From positions 237,318-301,317 of the forward strand of contig NZ_JOJE01000002.1 in NCBI RefSeq assembly GCF_000720255.1: a stretch of 64,000 nucleotides of DNA, written 5' to 3'. Shown here one piece after another: positions 26,076 to 34,885 of the stretch (the first letter of the stretch is position 1; the number at the start of each line of letters is the position of its first letter). The position numbers and the translations under genes were made by a program. Under the pieces are notes generated by a model. The model did no database searches. It was not told the origin of the DNA and worked only from the letters and a program-made list of their open reading frames with translations. Origin of the DNA: Streptomyces griseus subsp. griseus. GTDB taxonomy: Bacteria; Actinomycetota; Actinomycetes; Streptomycetales; Streptomycetaceae.

Positions 26076-27023
26076 GTGAGACATGTCATCGCCCTCGACG
26101 TGGGCGGCACCGGGATGAAGGCCGCCCTGGCCGGGCCGGACGGCCAACTGCTGCACCGGGCACGCCGGGCCACCGGCCGCGAGCGCGGCCCGGACGCGGT
26201 CGTCGCCGGGATCCTCGACTTCGCCGCCGAGCTGCACGCGTACGGCGCCCGGCACCTCGGCGAGCCCGCGGCCGCCGCCGGCGTCGCCGTTCCCGGCATC
26301 GTCGACGAGGCCCGGGGCGTCGCCGCCTACGCGGCCAACCTCGGGTGGCGTGACGTCCCGCTGCGCGAGCTGATCAGCGCCGAGCTGGGCGGTATCCCCG
26401 TCGCCCTCGGACACGACGTGCGCACCGGCGGCCTCGCCGAGGGCCGCGTCGGCGCGGGCCGGGGCGCCGACCGCTTCCTGTTCGTCGCTCTCGGCACCGG
26501 CATCGCGGGCGCCATCGGCGTCGACGGCCGGGTGGAGGCGGGCGCACACGGCTTCGCGGGCGAGATCGGTCACATCGTCGTACGACCCGGCGGCGCCCCC
26601 TGTCCCTGCGGGCAGCGCGGCTGTCTGGAGCGCTTCGCCTCGGCGGCGGCGGTGAGCGAGGCGTGGGCCGCGGCCGGTGGCGGCCCGGACGCGGACGCGG
26701 CGGACTGCGCGAAGGCCGTCGCGGCCGGCGACCCGGACGCCGTACGGGTGTGGCAGGAGGCCGTGGACGCGCTCGCCGACGGCCTGGTCACCGCGCTCAC
26801 CCTGCTGGACCCGCGCACGCTCGTCATCGGTGGCGGCCTCGCCGAGGCCGGGGAAACCTTGTTCACACCGCTGCGGGACGCCGTCCGGCGGCGGGTCACC
26901 TTCCAGAAACTGCCGTCGATCGTGCCCGCGGCCCTGGGCGACACCGCCGGATGCCTGGGCGCGGGGCTCCTCGCCTGGGATCTCCTGAACACCCCTACGA
27001 CTCCCGCGGAGGTAACCACCTGA
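26076..27023 (+). CDS. nagK: N-acetylglucosamine kinase (ROK family)
   Basis: 315-residue ROK sugar kinase. ATP-binding ALDVGGTGMKAAL at ~6-18, catalytic Asp in LGHDVRTGGLAEG, the ROK signature EIGHIVVRPGGAPCPCGQRGCLE with zinc cysteines from C176, and a C-terminal GGGLAEAGE phosphate loop. It phosphorylates GlcNAc to GlcNAc-6-phosphate for NagA. GTG 26076. The stop overlaps the nagA start (TGATG), so they are coupled. Controlled by the dre pair 28 bp upstream. From memory SCO4285, the enzyme whose loss affects GlcNAc signalling to development. Confidence 0.93.
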   Translation: MRHVIALDVGGTGMKAALAGPDGQLLHRARRATGRERGPDAVVAGILDFAAELHAYGARHLGEPAAAAGVAVPGIVDEARGVAAYAANLGWRDVPLRELISAELGGIPVALGHDVRTGGLAEGRVGAGRGADRFLFVALGTGIAGAIGVDGRVEAGAHGFAGEIGHIVVRPGGAPCPCGQRGCLERFASAAAVSEAWAAAGGGPDADAADCAKAVAAGDPDAVRVWQEAVDALADGLVTALTLLDPRTLVIGGGLAEAGETLFTPLRDAVRRRVTFQKLPSIVPAALGDTAGCLGAGLLAWDLLNTPTTPAEVTT

Positions 27024-28174
27024 TGGCCCTGACCAAGGTTCTCGCCGGTGCCCAGGTGGTCATGCCCACCGGAATCGTCCCGGACGGCCGCCTGATCGTG
27101 GCGGGCACGCGCATCGCGGAGCGCGCTCCCGAGAACCCCGAGAACACGGAGGTCATCGACGTCAGCGGGCACTGGCTGGTCCCCGGCTTCGTCGACCTGC
27201 ACAACCACGGCGGCGGCGGCGCGTCCTTCTCCGGCTCGGCGGAGGACGCGTTGACGGCCGTCCACGCCCACCGGCTGCACGGCACCACCACACTCGTCGC
27301 CTCCACCGTCACCGACGACATGGACGTCCTGGGCAAGCAGGCCGGGCTGCTCTCGGAGCTGGCCGAGCAGGGCGACCTGGCCGGCGTCCACTTCGAGGGG
27401 CCGTTCATCTCCCCCTGCCGCAAGGGCGCGCACTCCGAGGAACTGCTGCGCGACCCCGACCCGGCGGAGGTGCGCAAGCTGGTCGACGCGGCACGCGGCC
27501 GGGCGGTGATGATGACGCTGGCCACCGAACTGCCGGGCGGCATCGACTCGGTACGGCTGCTGGTCGAGCACGGGGTGATCGCGGCGGTCGGCCACACGGA
27601 CGCGACGTACGAGCAGACGGTGGAGGCCATCGACGCGGGCGCGACGGTCGCCACGCACCTGTTCAACGCGATGCCCACGCTCGGCCACCGCGCCCCCGGC
27701 CCGGTCGCGGCCCTCCTGGAGGACGAGCGCGTCACCGTCGAACTCATCAACGACGGTACGCATCTGCACCCGGCCTCGCTCCAGCTGGCGTTCCATCACG
27801 CGGGCGCGGGGCGGGTGGCGTTCATCACCGACGCGATGGACGCGGCCGGCATCGGCGACGGGCACTACAAGCTCGGCCCGCTGGAGGTCGAGGTCAGCGA
27901 GGGCGTGGCACGGCTGGTGGAGGGCGGCACGATCGCGGGCTCGACACTGACGCAGGACCGCGCGTTCCGGCGGGCGGTGACCGTCGACGGGATCTCGGTC
28001 GAGGACACCGTGACCGCCCTGAGCGTCAACCCGGCCCGCCTGCTGGGCCGCTACGACCGCATCGGCTCCCTGGAGCCCGGCAAGGACGCCGATCTGGTGC
28101 TGCTGGACGCGGACTTCGAGCTCCGGGGTGTGATGCGTCAGGGCAGCTGGGTGGTCGATCCGCAACTGGGCTGA
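27023..28174 (+). CDS. nagA: N-acetylglucosamine-6-phosphate deacetylase
   Basis: 383-residue amidohydrolase removing acetate from GlcNAc-6-phosphate to give glucosamine-6-phosphate, the DasR effector. Metal ligands are visible: HNH at H60/H62, Glu in HFEGPFISP, His in VGHTDATYEQT and THLFNAM, and the catalytic Asp in AFITDAMDAAG. C-terminal NPARLLGRYDRIGSLEPGKDADLVLLD is typical of the superfamily. GGAGG precedes ATG 27023, which overlaps the nagK stop. Also the entry point for MurQ product. Full length. Confidence 0.95.
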   Translation: MALTKVLAGAQVVMPTGIVPDGRLIVAGTRIAERAPENPENTEVIDVSGHWLVPGFVDLHNHGGGGASFSGSAEDALTAVHAHRLHGTTTLVASTVTDDMDVLGKQAGLLSELAEQGDLAGVHFEGPFISPCRKGAHSEELLRDPDPAEVRKLVDAARGRAVMMTLATELPGGIDSVRLLVEHGVIAAVGHTDATYEQTVEAIDAGATVATHLFNAMPTLGHRAPGPVAALLEDERVTVELINDGTHLHPASLQLAFHHAGAGRVAFITDAMDAAGIGDGHYKLGPLEVEVSEGVARLVEGGTIAGSTLTQDRAFRRAVTVDGISVEDTVTALSVNPARLLGRYDRIGSLEPGKDADLVLLDADFELRGVMRQGSWVVDPQLG

Positions 28175-28201
28175 TACGTCCGCCCGTCCAGGGGCGGCGG
28201 C

Positions 28202-28227
28202 CGGCGCCCGCTCTGGGCCGGGCGCCG
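28202..28227 (+). terminator. Terminator of the nagK-nagA operon
   Basis: CGGCGCCCG (28202-28210) and CGGGCGCCG (28219-28227) form a 9-bp stem with an 8-base loop followed by TCTCTTT. Confidence 0.72.
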
Positions 28228-28295
28228 TCTCTTTGGCATGATCGTGCCTTCGGACAGATGGCAGACACATGCACTCGGGGGAGGTCGGCGGCCCG

Positions 28296-29225
28296 GTGAT
28301 CCTCACAGTCACGCTGAACACCGCTCTCGACATCACCTATCGCGTGCCGGTGCTGCGGCCGCACGGCTCGCACCGGGTCACCGAGGTCGTCGAGCGGCCC
28401 GGCGGCAAGGGCCTGAACGTGGCCCGCGTACTGGCGGCCCTCGGACACGAGGTGACGGTCACCGGGTTCGTGGGCGGTGCCACCGGGCGGGTGGTCCGGG
28501 AACAGCTCGCGGGGGTGCCCGGGGTGAGCGACGCGCTGGTGCGGGTGGCCGGGTCGACGCGGCGCACGATCGCGGTCGTGGACGAGCGGACCGGCGAAAC
28601 GACCCAGCTCAACGAGCCCGGGCCGCCCGTCACGCCCACCGAGTGGTCCGCCTTCCAGGAGGCCTACGAGGACCTGGTCCCCTCCGCCTCGGCGGTGGCC
28701 CTGTGCGGCAGCCTGCCGCCGGGGGTGCCGGTGGGTGCCTACGCGGGTCTGGTGCGTACCGCCCGCGCCGCGCACGTGCCGGTCCTGCTGGACACCGGCG
28801 GTGAGCCGCTGCGCCGGGGAGTCGCCGCCCGCCCGGACATCGTCAAGCCCAACGCCGAGGAACTCGCCGAGCTGACCGGCTCCCACGAGCCGTTGCGCGC
28901 CACCCGGGACGCCCGTCGGCGGGGGGCCGGGTCCGTGGTCGCCTCGCTTGGTTTCGAGGGCCTGCTCGCGTCGGCCCCGGAGGGCCGCTGGCGCGCCCGG
29001 CCCCCCGCCCGCGTCCGCGGCAACCCCACGGGCGCCGGGGACTCGGTGGTCGCGGGCCTGCTGTCGGGCCTCGTGGAGAACCTCCCCTGGCCGGACCGCC
29101 TGGCCCGAGCGACCGCCCTGTCGGTGGCGACGGTGCTGTCACCGGTGGCGGGCGAGTTCGACCGGGCGGCGTACGAGGAACTGCTGGGGCGGGTGGCGGT
29201 GACCGGGGAGGTCACCGCCGCGTAG
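28296..29225 (+). CDS. PfkB-family sugar-phosphate kinase (1-phosphofructokinase-like)
   Basis: 309-residue ribokinase-fold kinase of the hexose/1-phosphofructokinase/tagatose-6-phosphate kinase branch. Substrate motif ITYRV ... RPGGKGLNVARVLAALGH at ~25-45 and the ATP/catalytic motif RGNPTGAGDSVVAGLLSG near the C-terminus with its Asp base. GTG 28296 is chosen because GGGGGAGG lies 11 bases upstream; the longer start at 28269 has no such site. It follows nagA after a terminator, so it may be independent. Exact sugar substrate unknown; a role in catabolism of the fructose or tagatose phosphates arising from amino sugars is inference. Confidence 0.86.
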   Translation: MILTVTLNTALDITYRVPVLRPHGSHRVTEVVERPGGKGLNVARVLAALGHEVTVTGFVGGATGRVVREQLAGVPGVSDALVRVAGSTRRTIAVVDERTGETTQLNEPGPPVTPTEWSAFQEAYEDLVPSASAVALCGSLPPGVPVGAYAGLVRTARAAHVPVLLDTGGEPLRRGVAARPDIVKPNAEELAELTGSHEPLRATRDARRRGAGSVVASLGFEGLLASAPEGRWRARPPARVRGNPTGAGDSVVAGLLSGLVENLPWPDRLARATALSVATVLSPVAGEFDRAAYEELLGRVAVTGEVTAA

Positions 29226-29228
29226 GGC

Positions 29229-30188
29229 CTAGCCCTTGACCCGGCCCTTCTTCAGGTACAGCTTGTCGAGGAGCACGTTGCACTTGTCGCCGTTCTCGCA
29301 GGAGAGCGTGAACGTGTTGGTGCCCTTGGTGAGCGTGGGCCAGGCGTAGGTGGTCGTCCAGCCCTTCTCGAAGTCACCGTCATTCGTGTGCGTGTAGTTC
29401 TTCAGGGGCATCGGGGTGCCGAACTTCTTGCCGTTGACGGTGAGCGTCATCGACTGGTCCTCGTCGACCGTGCTGTAGTGCGCGAACAGCGTGTAATCGC
29501 CCGCCGACGGGATGCCGTCGGCGCTCCAGGTGACGGAGTTACCGACCTGGTTGAGGTTCACGTAGACGCCGCCATCGGACTGGGCGCCCTTGACGTCGGA
29601 GGCGAGGGCGGCGCTGCCGCCGAGGCGCAGGGCCTTCGCTTCCACCTTCGGCAGTTCCTTCGCGCTGTCGGCACCCTTGCTGCTGCCGCTCGACGGGCTG
29701 GGCTCGGAGCTCTGCCCCTGGGCGGGGGCCGAGGCGGCCGCGTTGCCGGTCTTGTCGTCCTTGTCGTCGTCGCCGTTCATCATGGCGACGCCGATGCCGA
29801 TCACGACGGCGGCGACCACCGCGACCGCGCCGATCAGCAGGCCCTTGGTGTTGGGGCCGCGGCCCCGGCCGCCGCCACCGCCGCCGTACGCCTGCTGCGG
29901 GCTGGTCGGGGCGCCGCCGGGGAACGTCTCCGGGGCGGCGTAGGCGGCGTTCGGCTGGCCGTAAGCGCCCTGCTGCGGAGCGGCCGGCTGGGGAGCCTGG
30001 CCGTACTGCGCGGTCGGCGCCTGCTGCCCGTACTGGCGCTGGCCGACCGACCGGACTCTGTTGACGGAGTTCGGGTAGCCGTAGCCCCCGGAGGGCGGCT
30101 GGGCTCCGTTGGCCTGACCGTCGGCGTAGAGGTAGCCGAACGGATCGTCGTCCTCCGGCGTGTTCGCGCCGTTGTTGCCGGGCGTCAT
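29229..30188 (-). CDS. Membrane-anchored carbohydrate-binding (CBM35-like) protein
   Basis: 319 residues. Residues ~1-110 are a low-complexity Gln/Gly/Pro/Tyr-rich cytoplasmic region with repeated YGQ motifs; a single membrane segment lies at ~116-138 (LLIGAVAVVAAVVIGIGVAMM); a Ser/Pro/Ala linker and then a C-terminal beta-sandwich domain ~185-319 (LRLGGSAALASDVKG ... TLTVNGKKFG ... LLDKLYLKKG) resembling CBM6/CBM35 modules. Probably binds a polysaccharide at the cell surface, for example cell-wall glycan. Tail-to-tail with the PfkB kinase (3-bp gap). Ligand unknown. Confidence 0.82.
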   Translation of the reverse strand: MTPGNNGANTPEDDDPFGYLYADGQANGAQPPSGGYGYPNSVNRVRSVGQRQYGQQAPTAQYGQAPQPAAPQQGAYGQPNAAYAAPETFPGGAPTSPQQAYGGGGGGRGRGPNTKGLLIGAVAVVAAVVIGIGVAMMNGDDDKDDKTGNAAASAPAQGQSSEPSPSSGSSKGADSAKELPKVEAKALRLGGSAALASDVKGAQSDGGVYVNLNQVGNSVTWSADGIPSAGDYTLFAHYSTVDEDQSMTLTVNGKKFGTPMPLKNYTHTNDGDFEKGWTTTYAWPTLTKGTNTFTLSCENGDKCNVLLDKLYLKKGRVKG

Positions 30189-30319
30189 CCTTTCGAACTC
30201 CTCAACAGGTGCGGGGCGGATGCGGTACGCGTTCGTGTACGTGTGGCAAATGGCGAGCCTACCCGCTCCACGTGCCCCAAACGGGTGACCCGGATCGCAT
30301 CAGCTCGCTGACCTGGTGA

Positions 30320-31960
30320 TCATCCCGCGCGTCTGTGCTGTTTGGGACGAGATCGTTTCTCGACGTACATCCGTTCGTCAGCAGACTTCAACACTTCGTC
30401 CGCGGTCATTCCACAGTGTGCCCAGCCGATGCCGAAGCTGGCGCCCACGCGGACGGCCCGGCCCTCGGCGCGGATGGGCTGGATGATCTCGTTGCGCAGG
30501 CGTACGGCGAGGTCCTGGGCGTCGGCGCGGCCGAGGCCGTCCGCGAGGATCACGAACTCGTCACCGCCGAGCCGGGCGACCGTGTCGCCGTCGCGGACCT
30601 GGTTGCTCAGGCGCCGGGCGACCTCGATGAGAACCGCGTCACCCGCGTTGTGCCCGAAGCGGTCGTTGATCGACTTGAAGCCGTCGAGGTCGCAGAAGAG
30701 CACCGCGAGCCCCTTGGTGCCGTCGTCCAGCTCACCCTCGGGGGCGACGGTGTGCACATGGTGGTCGTAGCCGTCGTAGGACGGGACGCTCGCCGGGAAG
30801 TCGAAGGCGGGGTGACCGAAGGCCGCGTCGTGGGACTCCACCGTCGCCGGGTCCGCCGCCTGCGGACGCCGGCACAGGCGGGCGGACAGCCGCGAGCGCA
30901 GCTCGGCGGAGTTCGGCAGGCCGGTGAGGGAGTCGTGGGAGGCGCGGTGGGCGAGCTGCAGCTCGCGCCGCTTGCGCTCCTCTATGTCCTCGACGTGCGT
31001 GAGCAGGAAGCGGGGCCCGTCGGCGGCGTCGGCGACGACGCTGTTGCGCAGGGACACCCACACGTAGGTGCCGTCCCGGCGGCCCAGGCGCAGCTCGGCG
31101 CGGCCGCCCTCGGCGGAGGTGCGCAGCAGGGTGCCGATGTCCTCGGGGTGGACGAGGTCGGAGAAGGCGTAGCGGCGCAGCGCGGAGGCCGGGCGGCCCA
31201 TGAGGCGGCACAGGGCGTCGTTGGTGCGCAGGATCCGGCCGTGCTGGTCGCCGCCCATCTCGGCGATGGCCATGCCGGAGGGGGCGTACTCGAAGGCCTG
31301 CCGGAAGCTTTCCTCACTGGCCCGCAGCGCCTGCTGCTCGCGTTCGAGACGGACCAGGGCGCGCTGCATGTTGGCACGCAGACGCGCGTTGCTGAGCGCG
31401 ATGGCCGCCTGGAACGCGTACATCTGGAGCGCCTCGCGCCCCCACGCGCCGGGGCGCCGCCCGTTGCGCGGCCGGTCCACGGAGAGCACGCCTATCAGCT
31501 CGCCGCAGGAGCCGCCGCCCGGCGCGGCGGGCGTGTACATGGGCGCGAAGAGCCGGTCGGAGGGGTGCCACTCGTCCTCGAAGCGGGGCGCGGGCCCGTC
31601 GGTGTACCACTGCGGGACGTCGTCGTCGTCGAGGATCCAGCCCTCGGTGTGGGGTATGAAAATCAGGTCGCCCCAGTTCTCACCCATGGCCAGGCGGCGA
31701 TCCCAGGACTCGCGGGAGCCGACGCGGCCGGTGATGAGGGCCTCGGCGGCCGGGTTGCCCGAGAAGGCGGCGACCACGAGGTCGCCGTCGGGGCGTACGA
31801 GGTTGACGCACGCCAGCTCGTACCCGAGGGCGGTGACGACGCCGTCCGCGACGGTCTGCAGTGTGTCGGCCAAGCTGCGCGCCGTGTTCATGTCGGCCAT
31901 GACCTGGTGCAGTTGTCGCAGGGCGGCAAGACGGACATAGGGTTCCGACTCGGTCTCCAT
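30320..31960 (-). CDS. cdgB: GAF-PAS-GGDEF diguanylate cyclase
   Basis: 546-residue c-di-GMP synthase. Residues ~20-190 form a GAF domain, ~205-330 a PAS domain with PAC-type end (THVEDIEERKRRELQL), followed by GGDEF ~335-530. The active site GGDEF is intact at 465-469 and the inhibitory RxxD (RDGD, 456-459) lies five residues before it, so product inhibition is expected. No EAL domain. Architecture and neighbourhood match S. coelicolor CdgB (SCO4281), a developmental regulator and BldD target; the BldD-like box at 32091-32106 fits. ATG 31960. Disordered Asp/His-rich insert near 380-410 is unusual. Confidence 0.92.
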   Translation of the reverse strand: METESEPYVRLAALRQLHQVMADMNTARSLADTLQTVADGVVTALGYELACVNLVRPDGDLVVAAFSGNPAAEALITGRVGSRESWDRRLAMGENWGDLIFIPHTEGWILDDDDVPQWYTDGPAPRFEDEWHPSDRLFAPMYTPAAPGGGSCGELIGVLSVDRPRNGRRPGAWGREALQMYAFQAAIALSNARLRANMQRALVRLEREQQALRASEESFRQAFEYAPSGMAIAEMGGDQHGRILRTNDALCRLMGRPASALRRYAFSDLVHPEDIGTLLRTSAEGGRAELRLGRRDGTYVWVSLRNSVVADAADGPRFLLTHVEDIEERKRRELQLAHRASHDSLTGLPNSAELRSRLSARLCRRPQAADPATVESHDAAFGHPAFDFPASVPSYDGYDHHVHTVAPEGELDDGTKGLAVLFCDLDGFKSINDRFGHNAGDAVLIEVARRLSNQVRDGDTVARLGGDEFVILADGLGRADAQDLAVRLRNEIIQPIRAEGRAVRVGASFGIGWAHCGMTADEVLKSADERMYVEKRSRPKQHRRAG

Positions 31961-32275
31961 GCTCGCCCTCCCCCCGAGACCTCGCAGCGAATCAAGGGTT
32001 CTCTTCGGCGTATCGTCCTAGCAGCTTCCCCTGCCACTGAATCACAGCGCGCTCCCCACTCGGTACACAGGGTCAACAATTAATGGCTCTTGTGACTCAA
32101 GTCACAGAAGAACGTGAACAATTGAGAGGGAGTTTCTGTGTTTTTCCTGTGTTTTACGGAACGCGGGGTTTGTGGGTCGGCATTGCGGGCTTCCGACTTC
32201 CGCCGCCGGTCCTAGGACCCCGCTCGGCCGGAGGTCCGATGCGCGCCGCCGGAGGACGACACTAGCGTTCCAGTT
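31961..32275. other. 315-bp divergent regulatory region cdgB / flavin reductase
   Basis: Holds the BldD-like box (32091-32106), the palindrome GGTCCTAGGACC (32208-32219) and a T-rich stretch near 32135-32160. TAGCGT at about 32263-32268 is a possible -10 placing a start at the GTG of the flavin reductase gene, i.e. a leaderless transcript. No gene seen. Confidence 0.55.
32091..32106. promoter_or_regulatory. BldD-like box upstream of cdgB
   Basis: TGTGACT-CA-AGTCACA, perfect 7-bp arms, matches the BldD consensus (GTGA ... TCAC). It lies 131 bp before the cdgB start in a 315-bp gap otherwise containing a second perfect palindrome, GGTCCTAGGACC at 32208-32219, nearer the divergent flavin reductase gene. 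Confidence 0.66.
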
Positions 32276-32860
32276 GTGCTGAACACCTGGCCCACCGTGC
32301 CCCCGACCGCCGCTCCCGCCCCCGTTGGGCATGCTGAGGGGGTGAGCAACGACGAGTTCCGTGCCGCCATGTCCCGGCTGGCCGACGGCGTGGTCCTGGT
32401 GACCGCGCTGGAGCCGCCGCTCGACCCCGACGACCCCGGGGCCCCGCGCGGCGAGGACGTCGGCATGACGGCGACAGCCTTCCTGTCGGTCTCCCTGGAC
32501 CCACCGCTGGTCCTGGTCAGCGTGCGCGAGGGCTCCCGCATGGACGACCTGCTCGACGAGCAGCCCCTTTGGGCGGTGTCGGTGCTGTCCGAGAGCCAGC
32601 GGCACATCGCCGGCCGCTTCGCCATGAAGGGCCGCGTCAGCGACCGGCTGCTGTTCGCCGACATCCCCTGCGAGCGCGGCGAGATCAGCGGCGCACCCCT
32701 GGTGAGCGGCGCCCTGGCGACCCTGGAGTGCCGCACCGAGCAGCGGGTGACCGCCGGGGACCACACGCTGGTGATCGGCCGCGTACTGACGGCCCGCGTG
32801 CCGAGTGCCGAGGGAGGGCCGCTGGTGTATTTCCGGGGCCGCTACCGGCATTTGGCGTGA
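32276..32860 (+). CDS. Flavin reductase-like (FMN-binding split barrel) protein
   Basis: 194-residue flavin reductase/FMN-binding domain protein: FRAAMSRLADGVVLVTA, GMTATAFLSVSLDPPLVLVSV and GRVLTARVP are the usual conserved stretches. Such proteins reduce FMN or FAD with NAD(P)H to supply two-component monooxygenases. GTG 32276 lacks a Shine-Dalgarno site but has a -10-like TAGCGT seven bases upstream, suggesting a leaderless message; GTG 32342 (VSNDEF) is a shorter alternative. The partner monooxygenase is not adjacent. Confidence 0.85.
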   Translation: MLNTWPTVPPTAAPAPVGHAEGVSNDEFRAAMSRLADGVVLVTALEPPLDPDDPGAPRGEDVGMTATAFLSVSLDPPLVLVSVREGSRMDDLLDEQPLWAVSVLSESQRHIAGRFAMKGRVSDRLLFADIPCERGEISGAPLVSGALATLECRTEQRVTAGDHTLVIGRVLTARVPSAEGGPLVYFRGRYRHLA

Positions 32861-32953
32861 GGGGAGTCGAAGGAGGGCAGTTGACGTGCGGGCGGCGGCT
32901 TTCGATCGGAAATCCCTTGGCCCCGGCTCGAGTTCGCCGCCTAACGTGCGCGC

Positions 32954-33127
32954 ATGACCCATCCGGAGTCCGCCTCGAAGAAATCAGCCCCGGAATTTCG
33001 AGGCCGCCACCGGCATACCCGTCCGGTCCGCACCGATCAGGAACACGCCGCCTCCCCCGTGACGCGGTCCCTCGCCGAGGCCTATGCGCATACCTCAGGG
33101 GTCTGCGGTGGCGTGAATGGGCGCTGA
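32954..33127 (+). CDS. Possible 57-aa small protein
   Basis: ATG 32954 lies six bases after TAACGT, which could act as a -10 for leaderless translation. Product MTHPESASKKSAPEFRGRHR continuing to CGGVNGR is basic, hydrophilic and unlike known families. It fills an otherwise empty 289-bp gap, ends 23 bp before the convergent arfB gene, and could be chance. Confidence 0.25.
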   Translation: MTHPESASKKSAPEFRGRHRHTRPVRTDQEHAASPVTRSLAEAYAHTSGVCGGVNGR

Positions 33128-33149
33128 GGCGCCTTCGACGGGCCGGCCA

Positions 33150-33587
33150 TCAGGTCCAGTCGCGCCCCGACCGGCCCCGCTTCGTGTCCGAGCGCTGCTT
33201 CTTCTCGCGCAGCCGGCGCTCGTTGATCCCGCGTGGGATACGGGTGGCCCGGCGCGGCTTGGGCGGCGGGGCGGTCGCCTCCGCGAGGAGGGCGGCCAGG
33301 CGGACGGCGGCGGTCTCACGGTTGCGCCACTGGGACCGGTGCTCGGAGGCACGGACGCTGACGACGCCGTCGACGAGGCGTCCGGCCAGCCGCTCCAGCG
33401 CCCGCTGCTTCCAGACGTCGGGCAGCGCCTCGGTCGCCGCCAGGTCGAAACGCAGCTCGACCTGCGAGTCCGAGGTGTTCACATGCTGGCCGCCCGGCCC
33501 GGACGACCGCGAGAAACGCCACAGGAGCTCGGCCTCGGGCAGGGAGACGGAGCCGCGGATCAGGTACGGACCGGACATGCCGTCCAT
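33150..33587 (-). CDS. arfB: Alternative ribosome-rescue/peptidyl-tRNA hydrolase (ArfB/YaeJ-like)
   Basis: 145-residue protein with the release-factor catalytic motif [13 protein letters not shown] at residues 32-34 performs peptidyl-tRNA hydrolysis. The C-terminal tail is strongly basic ([30 protein letters not shown]), as needed to enter the mRNA channel of stalled ribosomes. Size is right for ArfB. ATG 33587 follows GGGGAA closely; ATG 33578 (MSGPYLIRG) is an alternative. Independent gene, divergent from terD. Confidence 0.9.
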   Translation of the reverse strand: MDGMSGPYLIRGSVSLPEAELLWRFSRSSGPGGQHVNTSDSQVELRFDLAATEALPDVWKQRALERLAGRLVDGVVSVRASEHRSQWRNRETAAVRLAALLAEATAPPPKPRRATRIPRGINERRLREKKQRSDTKRGRSGRDWT

Positions 33588-33748
33588 GTTCCCCGGTCTG
33601 TCCGGTCCACGTCACCCGAATATCCGAGGTAAAGAAAGTAAAGAGCCTGGAACCCACGGCGCCCCTCGCTGCGTTCATAGGGGTAGCTGTAGCTTCATGC
33701 CGTACTGCGCTACTGCCGTACGTAAACGAGGGAAAGGACTCCCGAACC

Positions 33749-34324
33749 ATGGCTGTAAGCCTGTCCAAGGGTGGCAACGTCTCGCTCACCAAGGAGGCTC
33801 CGGGCCTGACCGCTGTCACCGTGGGCCTCGGCTGGGACGTCCGCACGACCACCGGTACGGACTTCGACCTCGACGCCTCCGCGATCGCGGTCAACACGCA
33901 GGGCAAGGTCTACTCCGACGCCCACTTCGTCTTCTTCAACAACAAGCAGACCCCGGACAACACGATCGTCCACACCGGTGACAACCGCACCGGCGAGGGC
34001 GCCGGCGACGACGAGGCGATCAACGTCAACCTCGCCGGCCTCCCCGCGGACATCGACAAGATCGTCTTCCCGGTCTCCATCTACGACGCCGAGAACCGTT
34101 CGCAGAACTTCGGCCAGGTCCGCAACGCCTACATCCGCATCATCAACCAGGCCGGCGGCGCCGAGATCGCCCGTTACGACCTGTCGGAGGACGCGGCCAC
34201 CGAGACCGCCATGGTCTTCGGCGAGCTCTACCGCAACGGCGCCGAGTGGAAGTTCCGCGCAGTCGGCCAGGGCTACGCCTCCGGCCTCGTCGGCATCGCC
34301 CAGGACTTCGGCGTGAACGTCTGA
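33749..34324 (+). CDS. TerD family tellurium-resistance/stress protein
   Basis: 191-residue TerD protein: [38 protein letters not shown] and [22 protein letters not shown] are family signatures, with acidic clusters that bind calcium. In Streptomyces TerD paralogues influence development and stress; tellurite resistance is only the historical label. ATG 33749 follows GGGAAAGGA. A perfect terminator hairpin follows (34360-34396), so it is monocistronic. Codon use is strongly optimised, suggesting high expression. Confidence 0.95.
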   Translation: MAVSLSKGGNVSLTKEAPGLTAVTVGLGWDVRTTTGTDFDLDASAIAVNTQGKVYSDAHFVFFNNKQTPDNTIVHTGDNRTGEGAGDDEAINVNLAGLPADIDKIVFPVSIYDAENRSQNFGQVRNAYIRIINQAGGAEIARYDLSEDAATETAMVFGELYRNGAEWKFRAVGQGYASGLVGIAQDFGVNV

Positions 34325-34359
34325 GCGACGGTGCGGGTTTGAGCAAGCCCATGCTCTGA

Positions 34360-34396
34360 CGGAGCCCCCGGCAGCGAAAACGCGCCGGGGGCTCCG
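34360..34396 (+). terminator. Terminator of terD
   Basis: CGGAGCCCCCGGC (34360-34372) and GCCGGGGGCTCCG (34384-34396), perfect 13-bp stem, 11-base loop. Confidence 0.85.
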
Positions 34397-34412
34397 CCGT
34401 GCCCGCGATAGG

Positions 34413-34885
34413 TTGCCGGGCGGGATCCTCACGCCGCTCCCGTCCCCCGTCCCGGCGGGCCTCCTCGCCGAACTCACCGCGCTGTACGCCTCCCAGCGCG
34501 AGTTCCACGCCCGCAGCGGTGACTTCCCGGACCCGGACGACATCCGGCCGGAGCAGGTGGCGGCCGCGCTGGAGGGGGAGTTGGCACATCCGGACGCGGA
34601 GGTGCTGCTCGCGCACGACGCGGGGCGGCTCGTGGGGATCGCCGTCACCCTCGCCCACCACCCCGATGCGACATCTCCGTCCGCCAGCACGAGCACATCC
34701 ACGTCACCCACGGCCCCCGTCGCGAACCCACCGGCCCCGCCGTGGCCGCACACGCCGCGGAAGGCATCCTCGCCTGGCGCTGGTGGAGCCGCGAGGAACT
34801 CATCGCGGAGGCGGAGCCGGTGTGGCCGCCCGAACTGGGCCGGCGCCTCGACGAACTGGGCGAGGTCCGACCGGACGGTCCCTAG
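34413..34885 (+). pseudogene. Chimera of acetyltransferase N-terminus and NUDIX hydrolase C-terminus
   Basis: From TTG 34413 to about 34670 one frame encodes a GNAT-like N-terminal half (PAGLLAELTALYASQREFHA, then VLLAHDAGRLVGIAVTLAHH). At 34670 that frame turns into meaningless Ser/Pro/Thr-rich sequence, while a different frame (34670-34885) reads DISVRQHEHIHVTHGPRREP and then GILAWRWWSREELIAEAEP, the C-terminal part of a NUDIX hydrolase, and stops at TAG 34883-34885. A deletion has apparently removed the end of one gene and the start of its neighbour and joined them out of frame. The NUDIX box itself is lost. Not expected to be functional. Confidence 0.68.
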
